Below, in pieces: positions 7,772 through 19,319 of a stretch of DNA of 26,801 nucleotides. The stretch is from contig NZ_DKIH01000002.1 in the NCBI RefSeq assembly GCF_002454115.1, positions 16,380-43,180 on the forward strand, in the 5' to 3' direction. How positions within the stretch are numbered: the first letter of the stretch is position 1; the number at the start of each line of letters is the position of its first letter. The notes under the pieces are model-generated. The model ran no database searches. It was given only the letters and a program-made list of their open reading frames with translations, and was not told the DNA's origin. The position numbers and the translations under genes are program-made. Source of the stretch: Sphingopyxis sp. UBA6723 (GTDB lineage Bacteria > Pseudomonadota > Alphaproteobacteria > Sphingomonadales > Sphingomonadaceae).

Positions 7772-8881
7772 CTAGCCCGCGGCGATCCGCCCCCCCGCAA
7801 TGGCGAATCGGGTCACCGGTCCCGGCATGTCTGCGAACAGGGCCGCCTCGGTTCCCGTCAGCCACGCCTGCCCTCTCTGCCCCGCCAGCCGCGCGTAAAG
7901 CGCCGCGCGGCGCATCGGGTCCAGGTGTGCCGCGACCTCATCCAGCAATAGCACCGGTCGCCGTCCGCGCGCGCGCGCCACGCAGTCGCTATGCGCTAGC
8001 ACCAGCGACAGCAGCATTGCCTTTTGCTCCCCCGTCGAACAGCGCGCCGCGACGCGGCCAGTCGCGGCATGGACCGCGACCAGATCGTCACGGTGCGGCC
8101 CCGCGGTGGCGCGCCCCGCCGCCGCGTCAATCCGGCGGCGCCCGGCAAACAGCGCTTGCAGCGCCGTCCCGTCATAAGGCGTCGCGCGCGCCGCACCGTC
8201 GCTGTCGACCAGCGTCAGTAGCGGACGGGCAAAGGGCGCGTCGGGCTGCCCGGCCAGTTCGATCGAAAGCGCTGCCAGCGTGGTTTGCCGCGCCGCATCC
8301 ATCGCCGCGCCATGCTCCCCCAACTGCGCCTCCAGGCTCGCCAGCCATTGCGGGTCGGCGCTGGAAAGGTCGGCGAGCAATTTACCGCGCGCGCGCAGCG
8401 CCGCCTCATATCGATTGCTGTGCTGCGCGTGGCGCGGGTCGAGCGCCAGCACCAGCCGGTCGAGGAAACGCCGCCGATTGCCCGCCGTCTCGACGAACAG
8501 TCGGTCCATCGCCGGGGTCAGCCACAGCACCGCCAGCCATTCGCCCAGCGACGCCGCCGCCGCCGGGCTGCCATTGATCCGCACGATCCGCCGTCCCGGG
8601 TGCGCGGGCTCGATCCCGGTGCCCAGCGATACCGGCGCCAGATCATCGCCCGCCAGCACCTCGGCAAATACGGCAAAGCCGCCGCTCGCGCCGTCGCGCA
8701 CCATGTCGCCAAGTGCGGCGCGGCGCAGCCCGCGCCCCGGTGCCAGCAACGAAATCGCCTCCAATATATTGGTCTTGCCCGCGCCATTGTCGCCGTGCAG
8801 CGCGACCAGTCCTGGTCCGGCCACCAGCTCCGCCCCGGCATGATTGCGAAAATCGGTCAGCGAAAGGCGGGTCAGCGTCAT
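7772..8881 (-). CDS. recF: DNA replication and repair protein RecF
   Basis: SMC-like ATPase that, with RecO and RecR, loads RecA at single-strand gaps. Length is 369 aa, as in the family. Walker A GDNGAGKTN lies near residues 30-38 after the typical N-terminus LTRLSLTDFRNH. The ABC signature STGEQKAML and Walker B PVLLLDEVAAHLD sit in the last third. MDRLFVETAGNRRRFLDRLV is the characteristic RecF middle motif. No dnaA, dnaN or gyrB gene is adjacent, so this recF stands apart from the classical origin cluster. The ATG at 8881 is supported by the family N-terminus, although the ribosome site is weak. Confidence 0.95.
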   Translation of the reverse strand: MTLTRLSLTDFRNHAGAELVAGPGLVALHGDNGAGKTNILEAISLLAPGRGLRRAALGDMVRDGASGGFAVFAEVLAGDDLAPVSLGTGIEPAHPGRRIVRINGSPAAAASLGEWLAVLWLTPAMDRLFVETAGNRRRFLDRLVLALDPRHAQHSNRYEAALRARGKLLADLSSADPQWLASLEAQLGEHGAAMDAARQTTLAALSIELAGQPDAPFARPLLTLVDSDGAARATPYDGTALQALFAGRRRIDAAAGRATAGPHRDDLVAVHAATGRVAARCSTGEQKAMLLSLVLAHSDCVARARGRRPVLLLDEVAAHLDPMRRAALYARLAGQRGQAWLTGTEAALFADMPGPVTRFAIAGGRIAAG

Positions 8882-9140
8882 CCTGTATGCCGCCTACCGC
8901 AGCTACTGCGACCGCGCCACCCCACTCCCGCCCGCACCGGATCTCCTGCCGTCATCCCGGCGAAGGCCGGGATCTCGCCATCGCGTCCTAGCGCATCCGG
9001 ATGATCGGGTGCGGGCCAAACCGAACGGTCTCCGTGAATTTTTCCGTTCAGTGGGATATTTCACCATAAGGATGGACATTTTGCGGCCGAATTGTCTCCC
9101 GTCATCGTCGAAACCCCGCTGAACCGCCGATGAATGCAAT
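8882..9140. other. Gene-free region upstream of the sigma-54 unit
   Basis: No credible gene is seen here. It holds the recF 5' region, a REP-like hairpin at 8954-8973 (ATCCCGGC, 4-nt loop, GCCGGGAT) and an imperfect 14-bp palindrome GTGGGATATTTCAC at 9051-9064. The palindrome lies about 90 bp before the sigma-54 promoter, a distance that suits an enhancer-binding-protein site; that role is speculative. Confidence 0.5.
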
Positions 9141-9156
9141 TGGCACGGTCCCTGCA
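9141..9156 (+). promoter_or_regulatory. Sigma-54 (RpoN) promoter of the small ORF-PspC unit
   Basis: TGGCACGGTCCCTGCA matches the RpoN consensus TGGCACG-N4-TTGCA with one mismatch. The invariant GG (9142-9143) and GC (9154-9155) are separated by exactly 10 nt. The predicted transcription start is near 9167, about 45 nt before the first start codon. Sigma-54 control is well known for phage-shock (psp) operons, which fits the PspC-domain gene downstream. Confidence 0.75.
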
Positions 9157-9211
9157 TTACCTTTTGCATCCACCGGATGGTCCGGCTGGAAAGGAAAAAA
9201 GGGAAATCATC

Positions 9212-9340
9212 ATGGCACATCTCAACGTCGAATCGTTCAAAAGCTATGCAATCGCTGCGGTCGCCTCGCTTTATTGCTCGGTCATGTTCCTCGCGGTTGC
9301 TGGTCAGAATGGCGCGCAGGTCGGTTCGCTGGTCATCTGA
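9212..9340 (+). CDS. 42-aa single-span membrane peptide upstream of the PspC-domain gene
   Basis: MAHLNVESFKSYAIAAVASL...GSLVI, 42 aa with a hydrophobic segment at about residues 11-31. The ATG at 9212 follows a purine-rich stretch (AAGGAAAAAAGGGAAA). An in-frame start at 9134 would lie before the predicted transcription start of the sigma-54 promoter, so it is rejected. It is the first gene after that promoter and precedes the PspC-domain gene by 60 bp. No family is recognised. The position suggests a small envelope-stress peptide, which is inference. Confidence 0.65.
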   Translation: MAHLNVESFKSYAIAAVASLYCSVMFLAVAGQNGAQVGSLVI

Positions 9341-9400
9341 CCAGCGGCTACCTCCGCCCGCTCATAACGCCGGCCGCCGGCCGGGATGGAAAGGAAAGAA

Positions 9401-9580
9401 ATGAAACAGGGTTTTCGCAAGAATCGTCGCGACGGGATGATCTTCGGCGTGTGCGCCGGGATGGCAGACCAGTTCGGCTTCGACGTCTTGTGGACGCGCG
9501 TCGGCTTTGTTGCCTTGACGCTTCTGGGCTTCGGCCTGCCACTGCTGCTGTACCTCGCCGTCGCGATCCTCGCGCCCTAG
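9401..9580 (+). CDS. PspC-domain envelope stress protein
   Basis: 59-aa protein consisting of little more than a PspC domain: a basic N-terminus (MKQGFRKNRRDGMIFGVCAGMADQFGFD), the typical GVCAGMAxxFGxDxxWTR motif, and a hydrophobic segment at about residues 34-57 (VGFVALTLLGFGLPLLLYLAVAIL). AAGGAAAG lies just before the ATG at 9401; an in-frame ATG at 9386 would place that site inside the gene. In psp systems PspC is an inner-membrane sensor working with PspA and PspB. Neither is encoded beside it here, so this is a stand-alone short form. It is likely co-transcribed with the 42-aa gene from the sigma-54 promoter and ends before a hairpin terminator. Confidence 0.85.
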   Translation: MKQGFRKNRRDGMIFGVCAGMADQFGFDVLWTRVGFVALTLLGFGLPLLLYLAVAILAP

Positions 9581-9646
9581 GAGGCAGCACAAGGGCCGGA
9601 CGCCTTTCAGGCGCAGTCGCACCGGCCCGCACATTCCCAAGCAACC

Positions 9647-9680
9647 AAGGGCTCACCGGCCACCCCGGTGGGCCCTTATC
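9647..9680 (+). terminator. Terminator of the PspC unit
   Basis: AAGGGCtCACCGG and CCGGTGgGCCCTT form a long stem (9647-9677) followed by ATCTATT, 67 bp after the PspC stop codon. A second imperfect hairpin (GGGCCGG...CCGGCCC) lies between at about 9594-9629. Confidence 0.65.
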
Positions 9681-9723
9681 TATTATGGGCGCCTGCTATT
9701 GACCGACAACGAACCTACACTCT

Positions 9724-9814
9724 CGTCATCCCGGACTTAATCCGAGATCCATCCGCCTTCTCAGTATAGCGCAGCGCAAGGCCTCGTGGTCCCCGGATCA
9801 AGTCCCGAGTGACG
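9724..9814. repeat. Paired REP element, copy A
   Basis: Left arm CGTCATCCCGGACTTAATCC... (from 9724) and right arm ...GGATCAAGTCCCGAGTGACG (to 9814) are inverted copies enclosing about 40 nt. This is the most diverged of four copies in the window (others at 19004, 24574 and 26679). Confidence 0.8.
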
Positions 9815-9902
9815 AAGACATGGGGGCGACCCACCACCCCGTTCCGGTCGTTCGCCGCCGATTTGGCCCGGAAGTTAGGAAACGACCAAGGGCGGACCTA
9901 AG

Positions 9903-10096
9903 CGATCCTCCCCCAAGGGGGGAGGGGGACCACCCGAAGGGTGGTGGAGGGGCACAGGCGGTTTACGCAGCGCTGGACCGGATGGGTCACGCTTTTCCGG
10001 GAACCGCGCCGCGGAGCACTATCTCTGCGTCAAGGCAAACCGATGGTGCCCCTCCACCAGCTTCGCTGGTCCCCCTCCCCGTTCCGGGGAGGATCG
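9903..10096. repeat. Large inverted repeat with about 50-bp arms
   Basis: The arm at 9903-9954 (CGATCCTCCCCC...GGTGGTGGAGGGGCA) and the arm at 10047-10096 (TGCCCCTCCACC...GGGGAGGATCG) are inverted copies with scattered mismatches. Each arm also contains its own smaller hairpins. It is related in core sequence (CCTCCCC/GGGGAGG) to repeats at 19089-19219 and 23565-23597. Confidence 0.75.
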
Positions 10097-10141
10097 GCGC
10101 CGTCCACTTCCCACCCCAAATCTGACGGCAAAGCGCCTCTC

Positions 10142-10180
10142 AAAAACGAAAAAGCCCCGCCGGATTACTCCAGCGGGGCT
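10142..10180 (-). terminator. Intrinsic terminator of rpoBC
   Basis: On the - strand AGCCCCGC (10180-10173), a 12-nt loop and GCGGGGCT (10160-10153) are followed by TTTTTCGTTTTT. It sits 31 bp after the rpoC stop codon and is the strongest intrinsic terminator in the window. Confidence 0.9.
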
Positions 10181-10211
10181 CATTTCTGTCAGCCAAAGGC
10201 CGGGGTGAGGC

Positions 10212-14498
<4,287 letters not shown>

Positions 14499-14515
14499 AT
14501 TCTAGCTCCACTCTT

Positions 14516-14540
14516 CCCCCTTCGCGCGGAGCGAAGGGGG
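14516..14540. repeat. Hairpin in the rpoB-rpoC gap
   Basis: CCCCCTTCG (14516-14524), a 7-nt loop and CGAAGGGGG (14532-14540) form a perfect 9-bp stem in the 55-bp gap between rpoB and rpoC. There is no T-run, so it is not an obvious terminator. A role in mRNA processing or in setting the beta/beta' balance is possible but unproven. Confidence 0.7.
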
Positions 14541-14553
14541 TGAGGATAAGATC

Positions 14554-17500
14554 TTATTCGGCGGCTTCGGGAAGAGCGTCGGGCGCCTCGTCGGCGTCCA
14601 GATCCGCATGGGACGACAGTTCGACGTTAAGGCCCAGCGAGCGCATTTCCTTGACAAGCACGTTGAAGCTTTCGGGAATGCCGGCCTCGAAGGTGTCGTC
14701 GCCCTTGACGATCGCCTCGTAAACCTTGGTGCGGCCGATCACGTCATCGGACTTCACCGTCAGCATTTCCTGAAGCGTGTACGCGGCGCCATAAGCTTGC
14801 AGTGCCCACACTTCCATTTCCCCGAAGCGCTGGCCACCGAACTGCGCCTTACCGCCCAGCGGCTGCTGGGTGACGAGCGAGTAGGGACCGATCGAACGCG
14901 CATGGATCTTGTCGTCGACCAGGTGATGCAGCTTCAGGATATACATATATCCCACCGTCACCTTGCGGTCGAACCGGTCGCCGGTGCGGCCGTCGTACAG
15001 ATCGACCTGACCCGACCGGTCGAGACCGGCCCGTTCCAGCATTTCCGACACATCGGCTTCGCGCGCCCCGTCGAACACCGGGGTCGCGAACGGTACGCCA
15101 ACCGACAGATTGCTCGCCAGCTCAATGACTTCGTCGGTGCTGCGAGCCTTGATCTCGTCCGCATATTCGTCGCCATAGGCATGAAGCAGTGCTTCGCGAA
15201 CCGCTTCCGGCGGTGCGCCGGCTTCAGGGTCGGGGTTGGCCATGCGCCAGTCTTCCAGCGCTGCCGTGATCTGCTGACCAAAGCCGCGCGAGGCCCAGCC
15301 CAGATGCGTTTCGAGGATCTGCCCGACGTTCATGCGCGACGGCACGCCCAGCGGGTTGAGCACGAAATCGACATGCGTGCCATCTTCCAGGAACGGCATG
15401 TCTTCGACCGGCAGGATGCGGCTGATGATGCCCTTGTTGCCGTGACGTCCGGCCATCTTGTCGCCCGACTGAAGCTTGCGCTTCACGGCCACGAAGACCT
15501 TGACCATCTTGAGCACGCCCGGGGCGAGTTCGTCGCCGCGCTGCAGCTTTTCGACGCGATCTTCATACTTCGCGCTGATGCGCTTGATCGCGTCGTCATA
15601 CTGCGCCTTGATCGCTTCGAGGGCGGTCTGGCTGTTGTCATCGACAACCGCCAGCTTCCACCAGTCGCCGCGATCGAGTTCGGTCAGCATTTCCTCGGTG
15701 ACGACGTCACCCTTCTTCAGCCCCTTCGGCACCGCGCTGGTCGCTTGACCGATCAGGATGTCCTTGAGGCTCGAGAAGGTCGCGCGATTGAGGATTGCGC
15801 GCTCGTCGTCGGCGTCCTGCTTCAAACGCTCGATCTCTTCGCGTTCGATCGCAATCGCGCGCTCGTCCTTGTCGATGCCGTGGCGGTTAAAGACGCGGAC
15901 TTCGACGACGGTGCCCGACACGCCCGGCGGCAAGCGGAGCGACGTGTCGCGCACGTCGCTGGCCTTTTCGCCAAAGATCGCGCGCAGCAGCTTTTCTTCC
16001 GGCGTCATCGGCGATTCACCCTTGGGGGTGATCTTGCCGGCCAGAATGTCGCCCGGGCCAACTTCGGCACCGATATAGACGATGCCCGCTTCGTCGAGGT
16101 TGCGGAGCGCTTCCTCGCCGACGTTCGGGATGTCGCGGGTGATGTCTTCCGGCCCCAGGCGCGTGTCGCGTGCGGTGACTTCGAATTCCTCGATGTGGAT
16201 CGAGGTGAAGACGTCGTCCTTCACGATGCGTTCGCTGATGAGGATACTATCCTCATAGTTATAGCCGTTCCAGGGCATGAACGCGACGAGCACATTCTTG
16301 CCCAGCGCCAGTTCGCCCAGCTCGGTCGACGGGCCGTCGGCAATGATGTCGCCAGTCTTGACCACTTCACCCACCTTCACCAGCGGACGCTGGTTGATGC
16401 AGGTATTCTGGTTCGAACGCTGGAACTTTTGCAGGCGATAGATATCGACGCCCGACTTGCCGGGTTCGACCATATCGGTCGCGCGGATCACGATACGCGT
16501 CGCGTCGACCTGGTCGATCACGCCGCCGCGGCGCGCCGCGATGGCGGCGCCCGAGTCACGCGCCACGGTTTCTTCCATGCCGGTGCCGACGACCGGCGCT
16601 TCCGCACGGATCAGCGGCACCGCCTGACGCTGCATGTTCGATCCCATCAGTGCGCGGTTGGCGTCATCATTTTCCAGGAACGGGATCAATGAGGCCGCGA
16701 CCGAAACCAGCTGCTTCGGTGACACGTCCATCAGCGTGATCTGTTCGCGCGGCGCCATCAGGAATTCACCCGCTTCGCGCGCCGAGATCAGCTCGTCGAT
16801 AAAGCTGCCGTCGGGGTTGAGGTCGGCGTTCGCCTGCGCAACCGTGTGCTTCTGCTCTTCCATCGCCGACAGATAGACGACCTCGTTGGTCACCTTGCCG
16901 TCGATGATCTTGCGGTACGGGGTTTCGATGAAGCCATATTTGTTCACCCGCGCAAAGGTCGCGAGCGAGTTGATCAGACCGATGTTCGGGCCTTCCGGCG
17001 TTTCGATCGGACAGATACGGCCATAATGGGTCGGGTGAACGTCGCGGACTTCGAAGCCAGCACGCTCACGGGTAAGCCCGCCCGGCCCAAGCGCCGACAC
17101 ACGGCGCTTGTGGGTGACTTCCGACAGCGGGTTGGTCTGATCCATGAACTGGCTGAGCTGCGACGAACCAAAGAATTCGCGCACCGCGGCGACCGCGGGC
17201 TTCGCGTTGATCAGGTCGTTCGGCATGACGGTCGACACATCGACCGAGCTCATGCGCTCCTTCACCGCGCGCTCCATGCGGAGCAGGCCGACGCGATACT
17301 GGTTTTCCAGCAACTCGCCGACCGAACGCACACGGCGGTTGCCGAGGTTGTCGATGTCGTCGATTTCGCCCTTGCCGTCCTTCAGATTCACCAGCTCCTT
17401 GACGACCGCCAGGATGTCGTCGCTGCGCAGCGTGGTGACCGTGTCCTCGGCGTCGAGGCCAAGGCGCATGTTCAGCTTGACGCGGCCCACGGCCGACAGG

Positions 17501-18732
17501 TCGTAACGCTCGGGGTCAAAGAACAGCCCGCCGAACAACGCTTCCGCGGTTTCGCGGGTCGGCGGTTCGCCGGGGCGCATGACGCGGTAGATGTCGCTCA
17601 GCGCCTGATCGCGATCCTCGGCCTTGTCGGCCTTCAGCGTGTTGCGGATCCACGGACCGGTGTTGTTGTGGTCGATGTCGAGCAGGACGAGCTTGTCGAT
17701 GCCCGCCGCGTCGATCTTTTCGAGGTTTTCGGCCGACACTTCGTCACCGGCTTCGATATAAATCTCGCCGGTCGACTCGTTGATCAGGTCATAGGCCGAA
17801 TAGCGGCCAAAGATTTCCTCGGTCGGGATCAACAGCGTGTCGAGACCGTCCTTCGCGGCCTTGTTGGCAAGGCGCGGACTGATCTTGTGACCGGCGGCAA
17901 ACACGACTTCGCCGGTCTTCGCGTCAACGACGTCGAACGCGGGCTTCGCACCGCGCCAGTTTTCGACCATGAACGGCACGCGCCAGCCGTTGGCGGCGCG
18001 CTCGAAGACCAGACGGTCATAGAAATGGTTGAGGATTTCCTCGCCCGTCATGCCCAACGCGTACAGCAGGCTGGTGACCGGCAGCTTGCGCTTGCGGTCG
18101 ATACGGACGTTGACGATGTCCTTGGCGTCGAATTCGAAATCGAGCCACGAACCGCGGTACGGAATCACGCGCGCGGCGAACAGGAACTTGCCCGACGAGT
18201 GGGTCTTGCCGCGGTCATGGTCGAACAGCACACCCGGCGAACGGTGCATCTGGGACACGATAACGCGCTCGGTGCCATTGACGAAGAAGGTGCCGTTGCC
18301 CGTCATCAAGGGCATGTCGCCCATGTAAACGTCCTGCTCCTTGATATCGAGCACCGAACGGGTGTCGGTTTCGCTGTCGACTTCAAAGACGATCAGGCGC
18401 AGCGTAACCTTCATCGGCGCCGCATAGGTGATGCCGCGCTGGCGGCATTCGTCGACGTCGTACTTGGGGGCTTCGAGTTCATAATGGACGAAGTCGAGCT
18501 CGGCGGTACCAGCGAAATCGCGGATCGGGAACACGCTGCGCAGAGTCTTTTCCAGGCCCGAGACATAACCGATCGACGGATCGGAGCGGAGGAACTGCTC
18601 ATAGGATTCGCGCTGCACCTCGATCAGGTTGGGCATCTCCACCGCTTCGTGGATATTGCCGAACAGCTTGCGGATGCGCTTGCTCGCGGTTGCTTCGAGG
18701 GCTTTGCCCACCGACTTCGCTTTGGTCGCCAT
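14554..18732 (-). CDS. rpoB: DNA-directed RNA polymerase subunit beta
   Basis: Second-largest subunit of RNA polymerase, 1392 aa. The rifampicin-binding cluster FFGSSQLSQFMDQTNPLSEVTHKRRVSALGPGG is intact, with Asp531 equivalent to E. coli Asp516 and the usual His and Ser in THKRRVSALG. This predicts a rifampicin-sensitive target, and the Thr after DQ is common in alphaproteobacteria. Conserved C-terminal motifs GDKMAGRHGNKG and GGKAQFGGQRFGEMEVWALQAYGA are present. The ATG at 18732 gives the usual short N-terminal lead to the RIRKLFG motif. The upstream neighbour is not rplL, as in most bacteria, but a leader with its own promoter and a terminator-like hairpin. It is transcribed together with rpoC. 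Confidence 0.98.
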   Translation of the reverse strand: MATKAKSVGKALEATASKRIRKLFGNIHEAVEMPNLIEVQRESYEQFLRSDPSIGYVSGLEKTLRSVFPIRDFAGTAELDFVHYELEAPKYDVDECRQRGITYAAPMKVTLRLIVFEVDSETDTRSVLDIKEQDVYMGDMPLMTGNGTFFVNGTERVIVSQMHRSPGVLFDHDRGKTHSSGKFLFAARVIPYRGSWLDFEFDAKDIVNVRIDRKRKLPVTSLLYALGMTGEEILNHFYDRLVFERAANGWRVPFMVENWRGAKPAFDVVDAKTGEVVFAAGHKISPRLANKAAKDGLDTLLIPTEEIFGRYSAYDLINESTGEIYIEAGDEVSAENLEKIDAAGIDKLVLLDIDHNNTGPWIRNTLKADKAEDRDQALSDIYRVMRPGEPPTRETAEALFGGLFFDPERYDLSAVGRVKLNMRLGLDAEDTVTTLRSDDILAVVKELVNLKDGKGEIDDIDNLGNRRVRSVGELLENQYRVGLLRMERAVKERMSSVDVSTVMPNDLINAKPAVAAVREFFGSSQLSQFMDQTNPLSEVTHKRRVSALGPGGLTRERAGFEVRDVHPTHYGRICPIETPEGPNIGLINSLATFARVNKYGFIETPYRKIIDGKVTNEVVYLSAMEEQKHTVAQANADLNPDGSFIDELISAREAGEFLMAPREQITLMDVSPKQLVSVAASLIPFLENDDANRALMGSNMQRQAVPLIRAEAPVVGTGMEETVARDSGAAIAARRGGVIDQVDATRIVIRATDMVEPGKSGVDIYRLQKFQRSNQNTCINQRPLVKVGEVVKTGDIIADGPSTELGELALGKNVLVAFMPWNGYNYEDSILISERIVKDDVFTSIHIEEFEVTARDTRLGPEDITRDIPNVGEEALRNLDEAGIVYIGAEVGPGDILAGKITPKGESPMTPEEKLLRAIFGEKASDVRDTSLRLPPGVSGTVVEVRVFNRHGIDKDERAIAIEREEIERLKQDADDERAILNRATFSSLKDILIGQATSAVPKGLKKGDVVTEEMLTELDRGDWWKLAVVDDNSQTALEAIKAQYDDAIKRISAKYEDRVEKLQRGDELAPGVLKMVKVFVAVKRKLQSGDKMAGRHGNKGIISRILPVEDMPFLEDGTHVDFVLNPLGVPSRMNVGQILETHLGWASRGFGQQITAALEDWRMANPDPEAGAPPEAVREALLHAYGDEYADEIKARSTDEVIELASNLSVGVPFATPVFDGAREADVSEMLERAGLDRSGQVDLYDGRTGDRFDRKVTVGYMYILKLHHLVDDKIHARSIGPYSLVTQQPLGGKAQFGGQRFGEMEVWALQAYGAAYTLQEMLTVKSDDVIGRTKVYEAIVKGDDTFEAGIPESFNVLVKEMRSLGLNVELSSHADLDADEAPDALPEAAE

Positions 18733-18744
18733 AAGTGATTGTCT

Positions 18745-18842
18745 CGCCTGTCAAAAATCCAAATCGCGGGCGCTCCGACGCGAAAAAAGCCGCAGGCAAC
18801 CGTTGCCGGTTTACCGCAGCTTTCCAACGCCTGTCGAAATCC
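18745..18842 (-). repeat. Direct repeats flanking the rpoB leader hairpin
   Basis: On the - strand GGATTTCGACAGGCG (18842-18828) lies before the hairpin and GGATTTTTGACAGGCG (18760-18745) after it. The second copy ends only 12 nt before the rpoB start codon. Repeats on both sides of an attenuator could be protein or RNA-pairing sites, or a trace of duplication. Confidence 0.6.
18783..18823 (-). terminator. Intrinsic terminator/attenuator candidate in the rpoB leader
   Basis: On the - strand AAAGCTGC (18823-18816), an inner perfect hairpin GGCAAC/GTTGCC (18806-18794), then GCGGCTTT (18793-18786, one mismatch) run into a six-T tract (18788-18783). It lies about 80 nt after the predicted start site and 50 nt before the rpoB ATG. 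It could end read-through from upstream, but that gene already has its own terminator at 19249-19285, so attenuation of rpoBC is the more interesting reading. Confidence 0.7.
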
Positions 18843-18909
18843 CCGCCGACCTATCCGTACAATCCGCTGCGCAAGGCGGACTCTATCTCGAACGATGGGG
18901 TGTGACGCG

Positions 18910-18938
18910 GATATAGGTTTGGGGGGGCGCCGTGTCAA
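18910..18938 (-). promoter_or_regulatory. Sigma-70-type promoter of rpoBC
   Basis: On the - strand a perfect -35 box TTGACA (18938-18933), a 17-bp spacer and TATATC (18915-18910) form a good housekeeping promoter. The predicted start is near 18903, giving a leader of about 170 nt before rpoB. Confidence 0.75.
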
Positions 18939-19003
18939 CGGGCGGATTGGTTAGCGGGTGATTTCGCTGGGCTGATTTAGAATGTTTTGCTGTCCTCATC
19001 CTT

Positions 19004-19076
19004 CGTCATTCCGGACTTGATCCGGGATCCAAGACGACAGTGCAGCTATGGATCCCGGATCAAGTTCGGGATGACG
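19004..19076. repeat. Paired REP element, copy B
   Basis: The left arm CGTCATTCCGGACTTGATCC begins at 19004 and is mirrored by GGATCAAGTTCGGGATGACG ending at 19076. Same family as copies at 9724, 24574 and 26679. Confidence 0.85.
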
Positions 19077-19088
19077 ATGAGGAGAAAT

Positions 19089-19219
19089 CCTCCCTGTCGC
19101 GAAGCGATGGGGAAGGGACCGTTCGCGAAGCAAAGGGTCGAGGGGCCGCGACGGGTGCGTCATCGCCCCTCCGTCAGTCCTGCGGACTGCCACCTCCCCA
19201 TGGCTACGCCACGGGGAGG
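19089..19219. repeat. Two hairpins of the CCTCCC/GGGGAGG repeat family
   Basis: The first hairpin is at 19089-19116 (CCTCCCtgTCGC...GCGAtgGGGAaGG). The second is at 19193-19219 (CCTCCCC...GGGGAGG, with inner TGGC/GCCA). The first closely matches the hairpin at 23565-23597. Confidence 0.65.
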
Positions 19220-19248
19220 ATCGAGACAGGCTCGTCACCTCCCAACAG

Positions 19249-19285
19249 AAAAAGGGACGCGGCCATCGCTGGCCCCGCCCCTTTT
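19249..19285 (-). terminator. Intrinsic terminator of the ParA-RHH-SPOR operon
   Basis: On the - strand AAAAGGGGCGGGGCC and GGCCGCGTCCCTTTTT form a stem with two weak pairs and a run of five T. It lies 34 bp after the stop codon of the SPOR lipoprotein gene. Confidence 0.75.
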
Positions 19286-19319
19286 CCGTGGATCCCGCCG
19301 ACAGGCTGGGAAACTCAAA

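Larger units (their letters stand above)
9581..10211. other. Gene-free region between the PspC unit and rpoC
   Basis: 631 bases with no credible gene. It contains the PspC terminator, a paired REP element (9724-9814), a large inverted repeat (9903-9954 with 10047-10096) and the rpoC terminator. Open frames here are low-complexity products of the repeats. Confidence 0.7.
18939..19319. other. Gene-free repeat-rich region between rpoB promoter and SPOR gene
   Basis: No gene is supported. The region holds a paired REP (19004-19076), two CCTCCC/GGGGAGG-type hairpins and a terminator for the upstream - strand gene. The ribosomal protein genes rplJ and rplL, normally found here, are absent. Confidence 0.7.

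Noticed and set aside
18599..18938. Leader-peptide genes in the rpoB 5' region
   Set aside because: The open frames there run into rpoB out of frame, lack a ribosome site and start before or at the promoter; a seven-codon TTG frame is too weak to claim.
19087..19300. CRISPR-like array
   Set aside because: The repeated elements are few, are inverted and not direct, and have no regular spacer length or cas genes.
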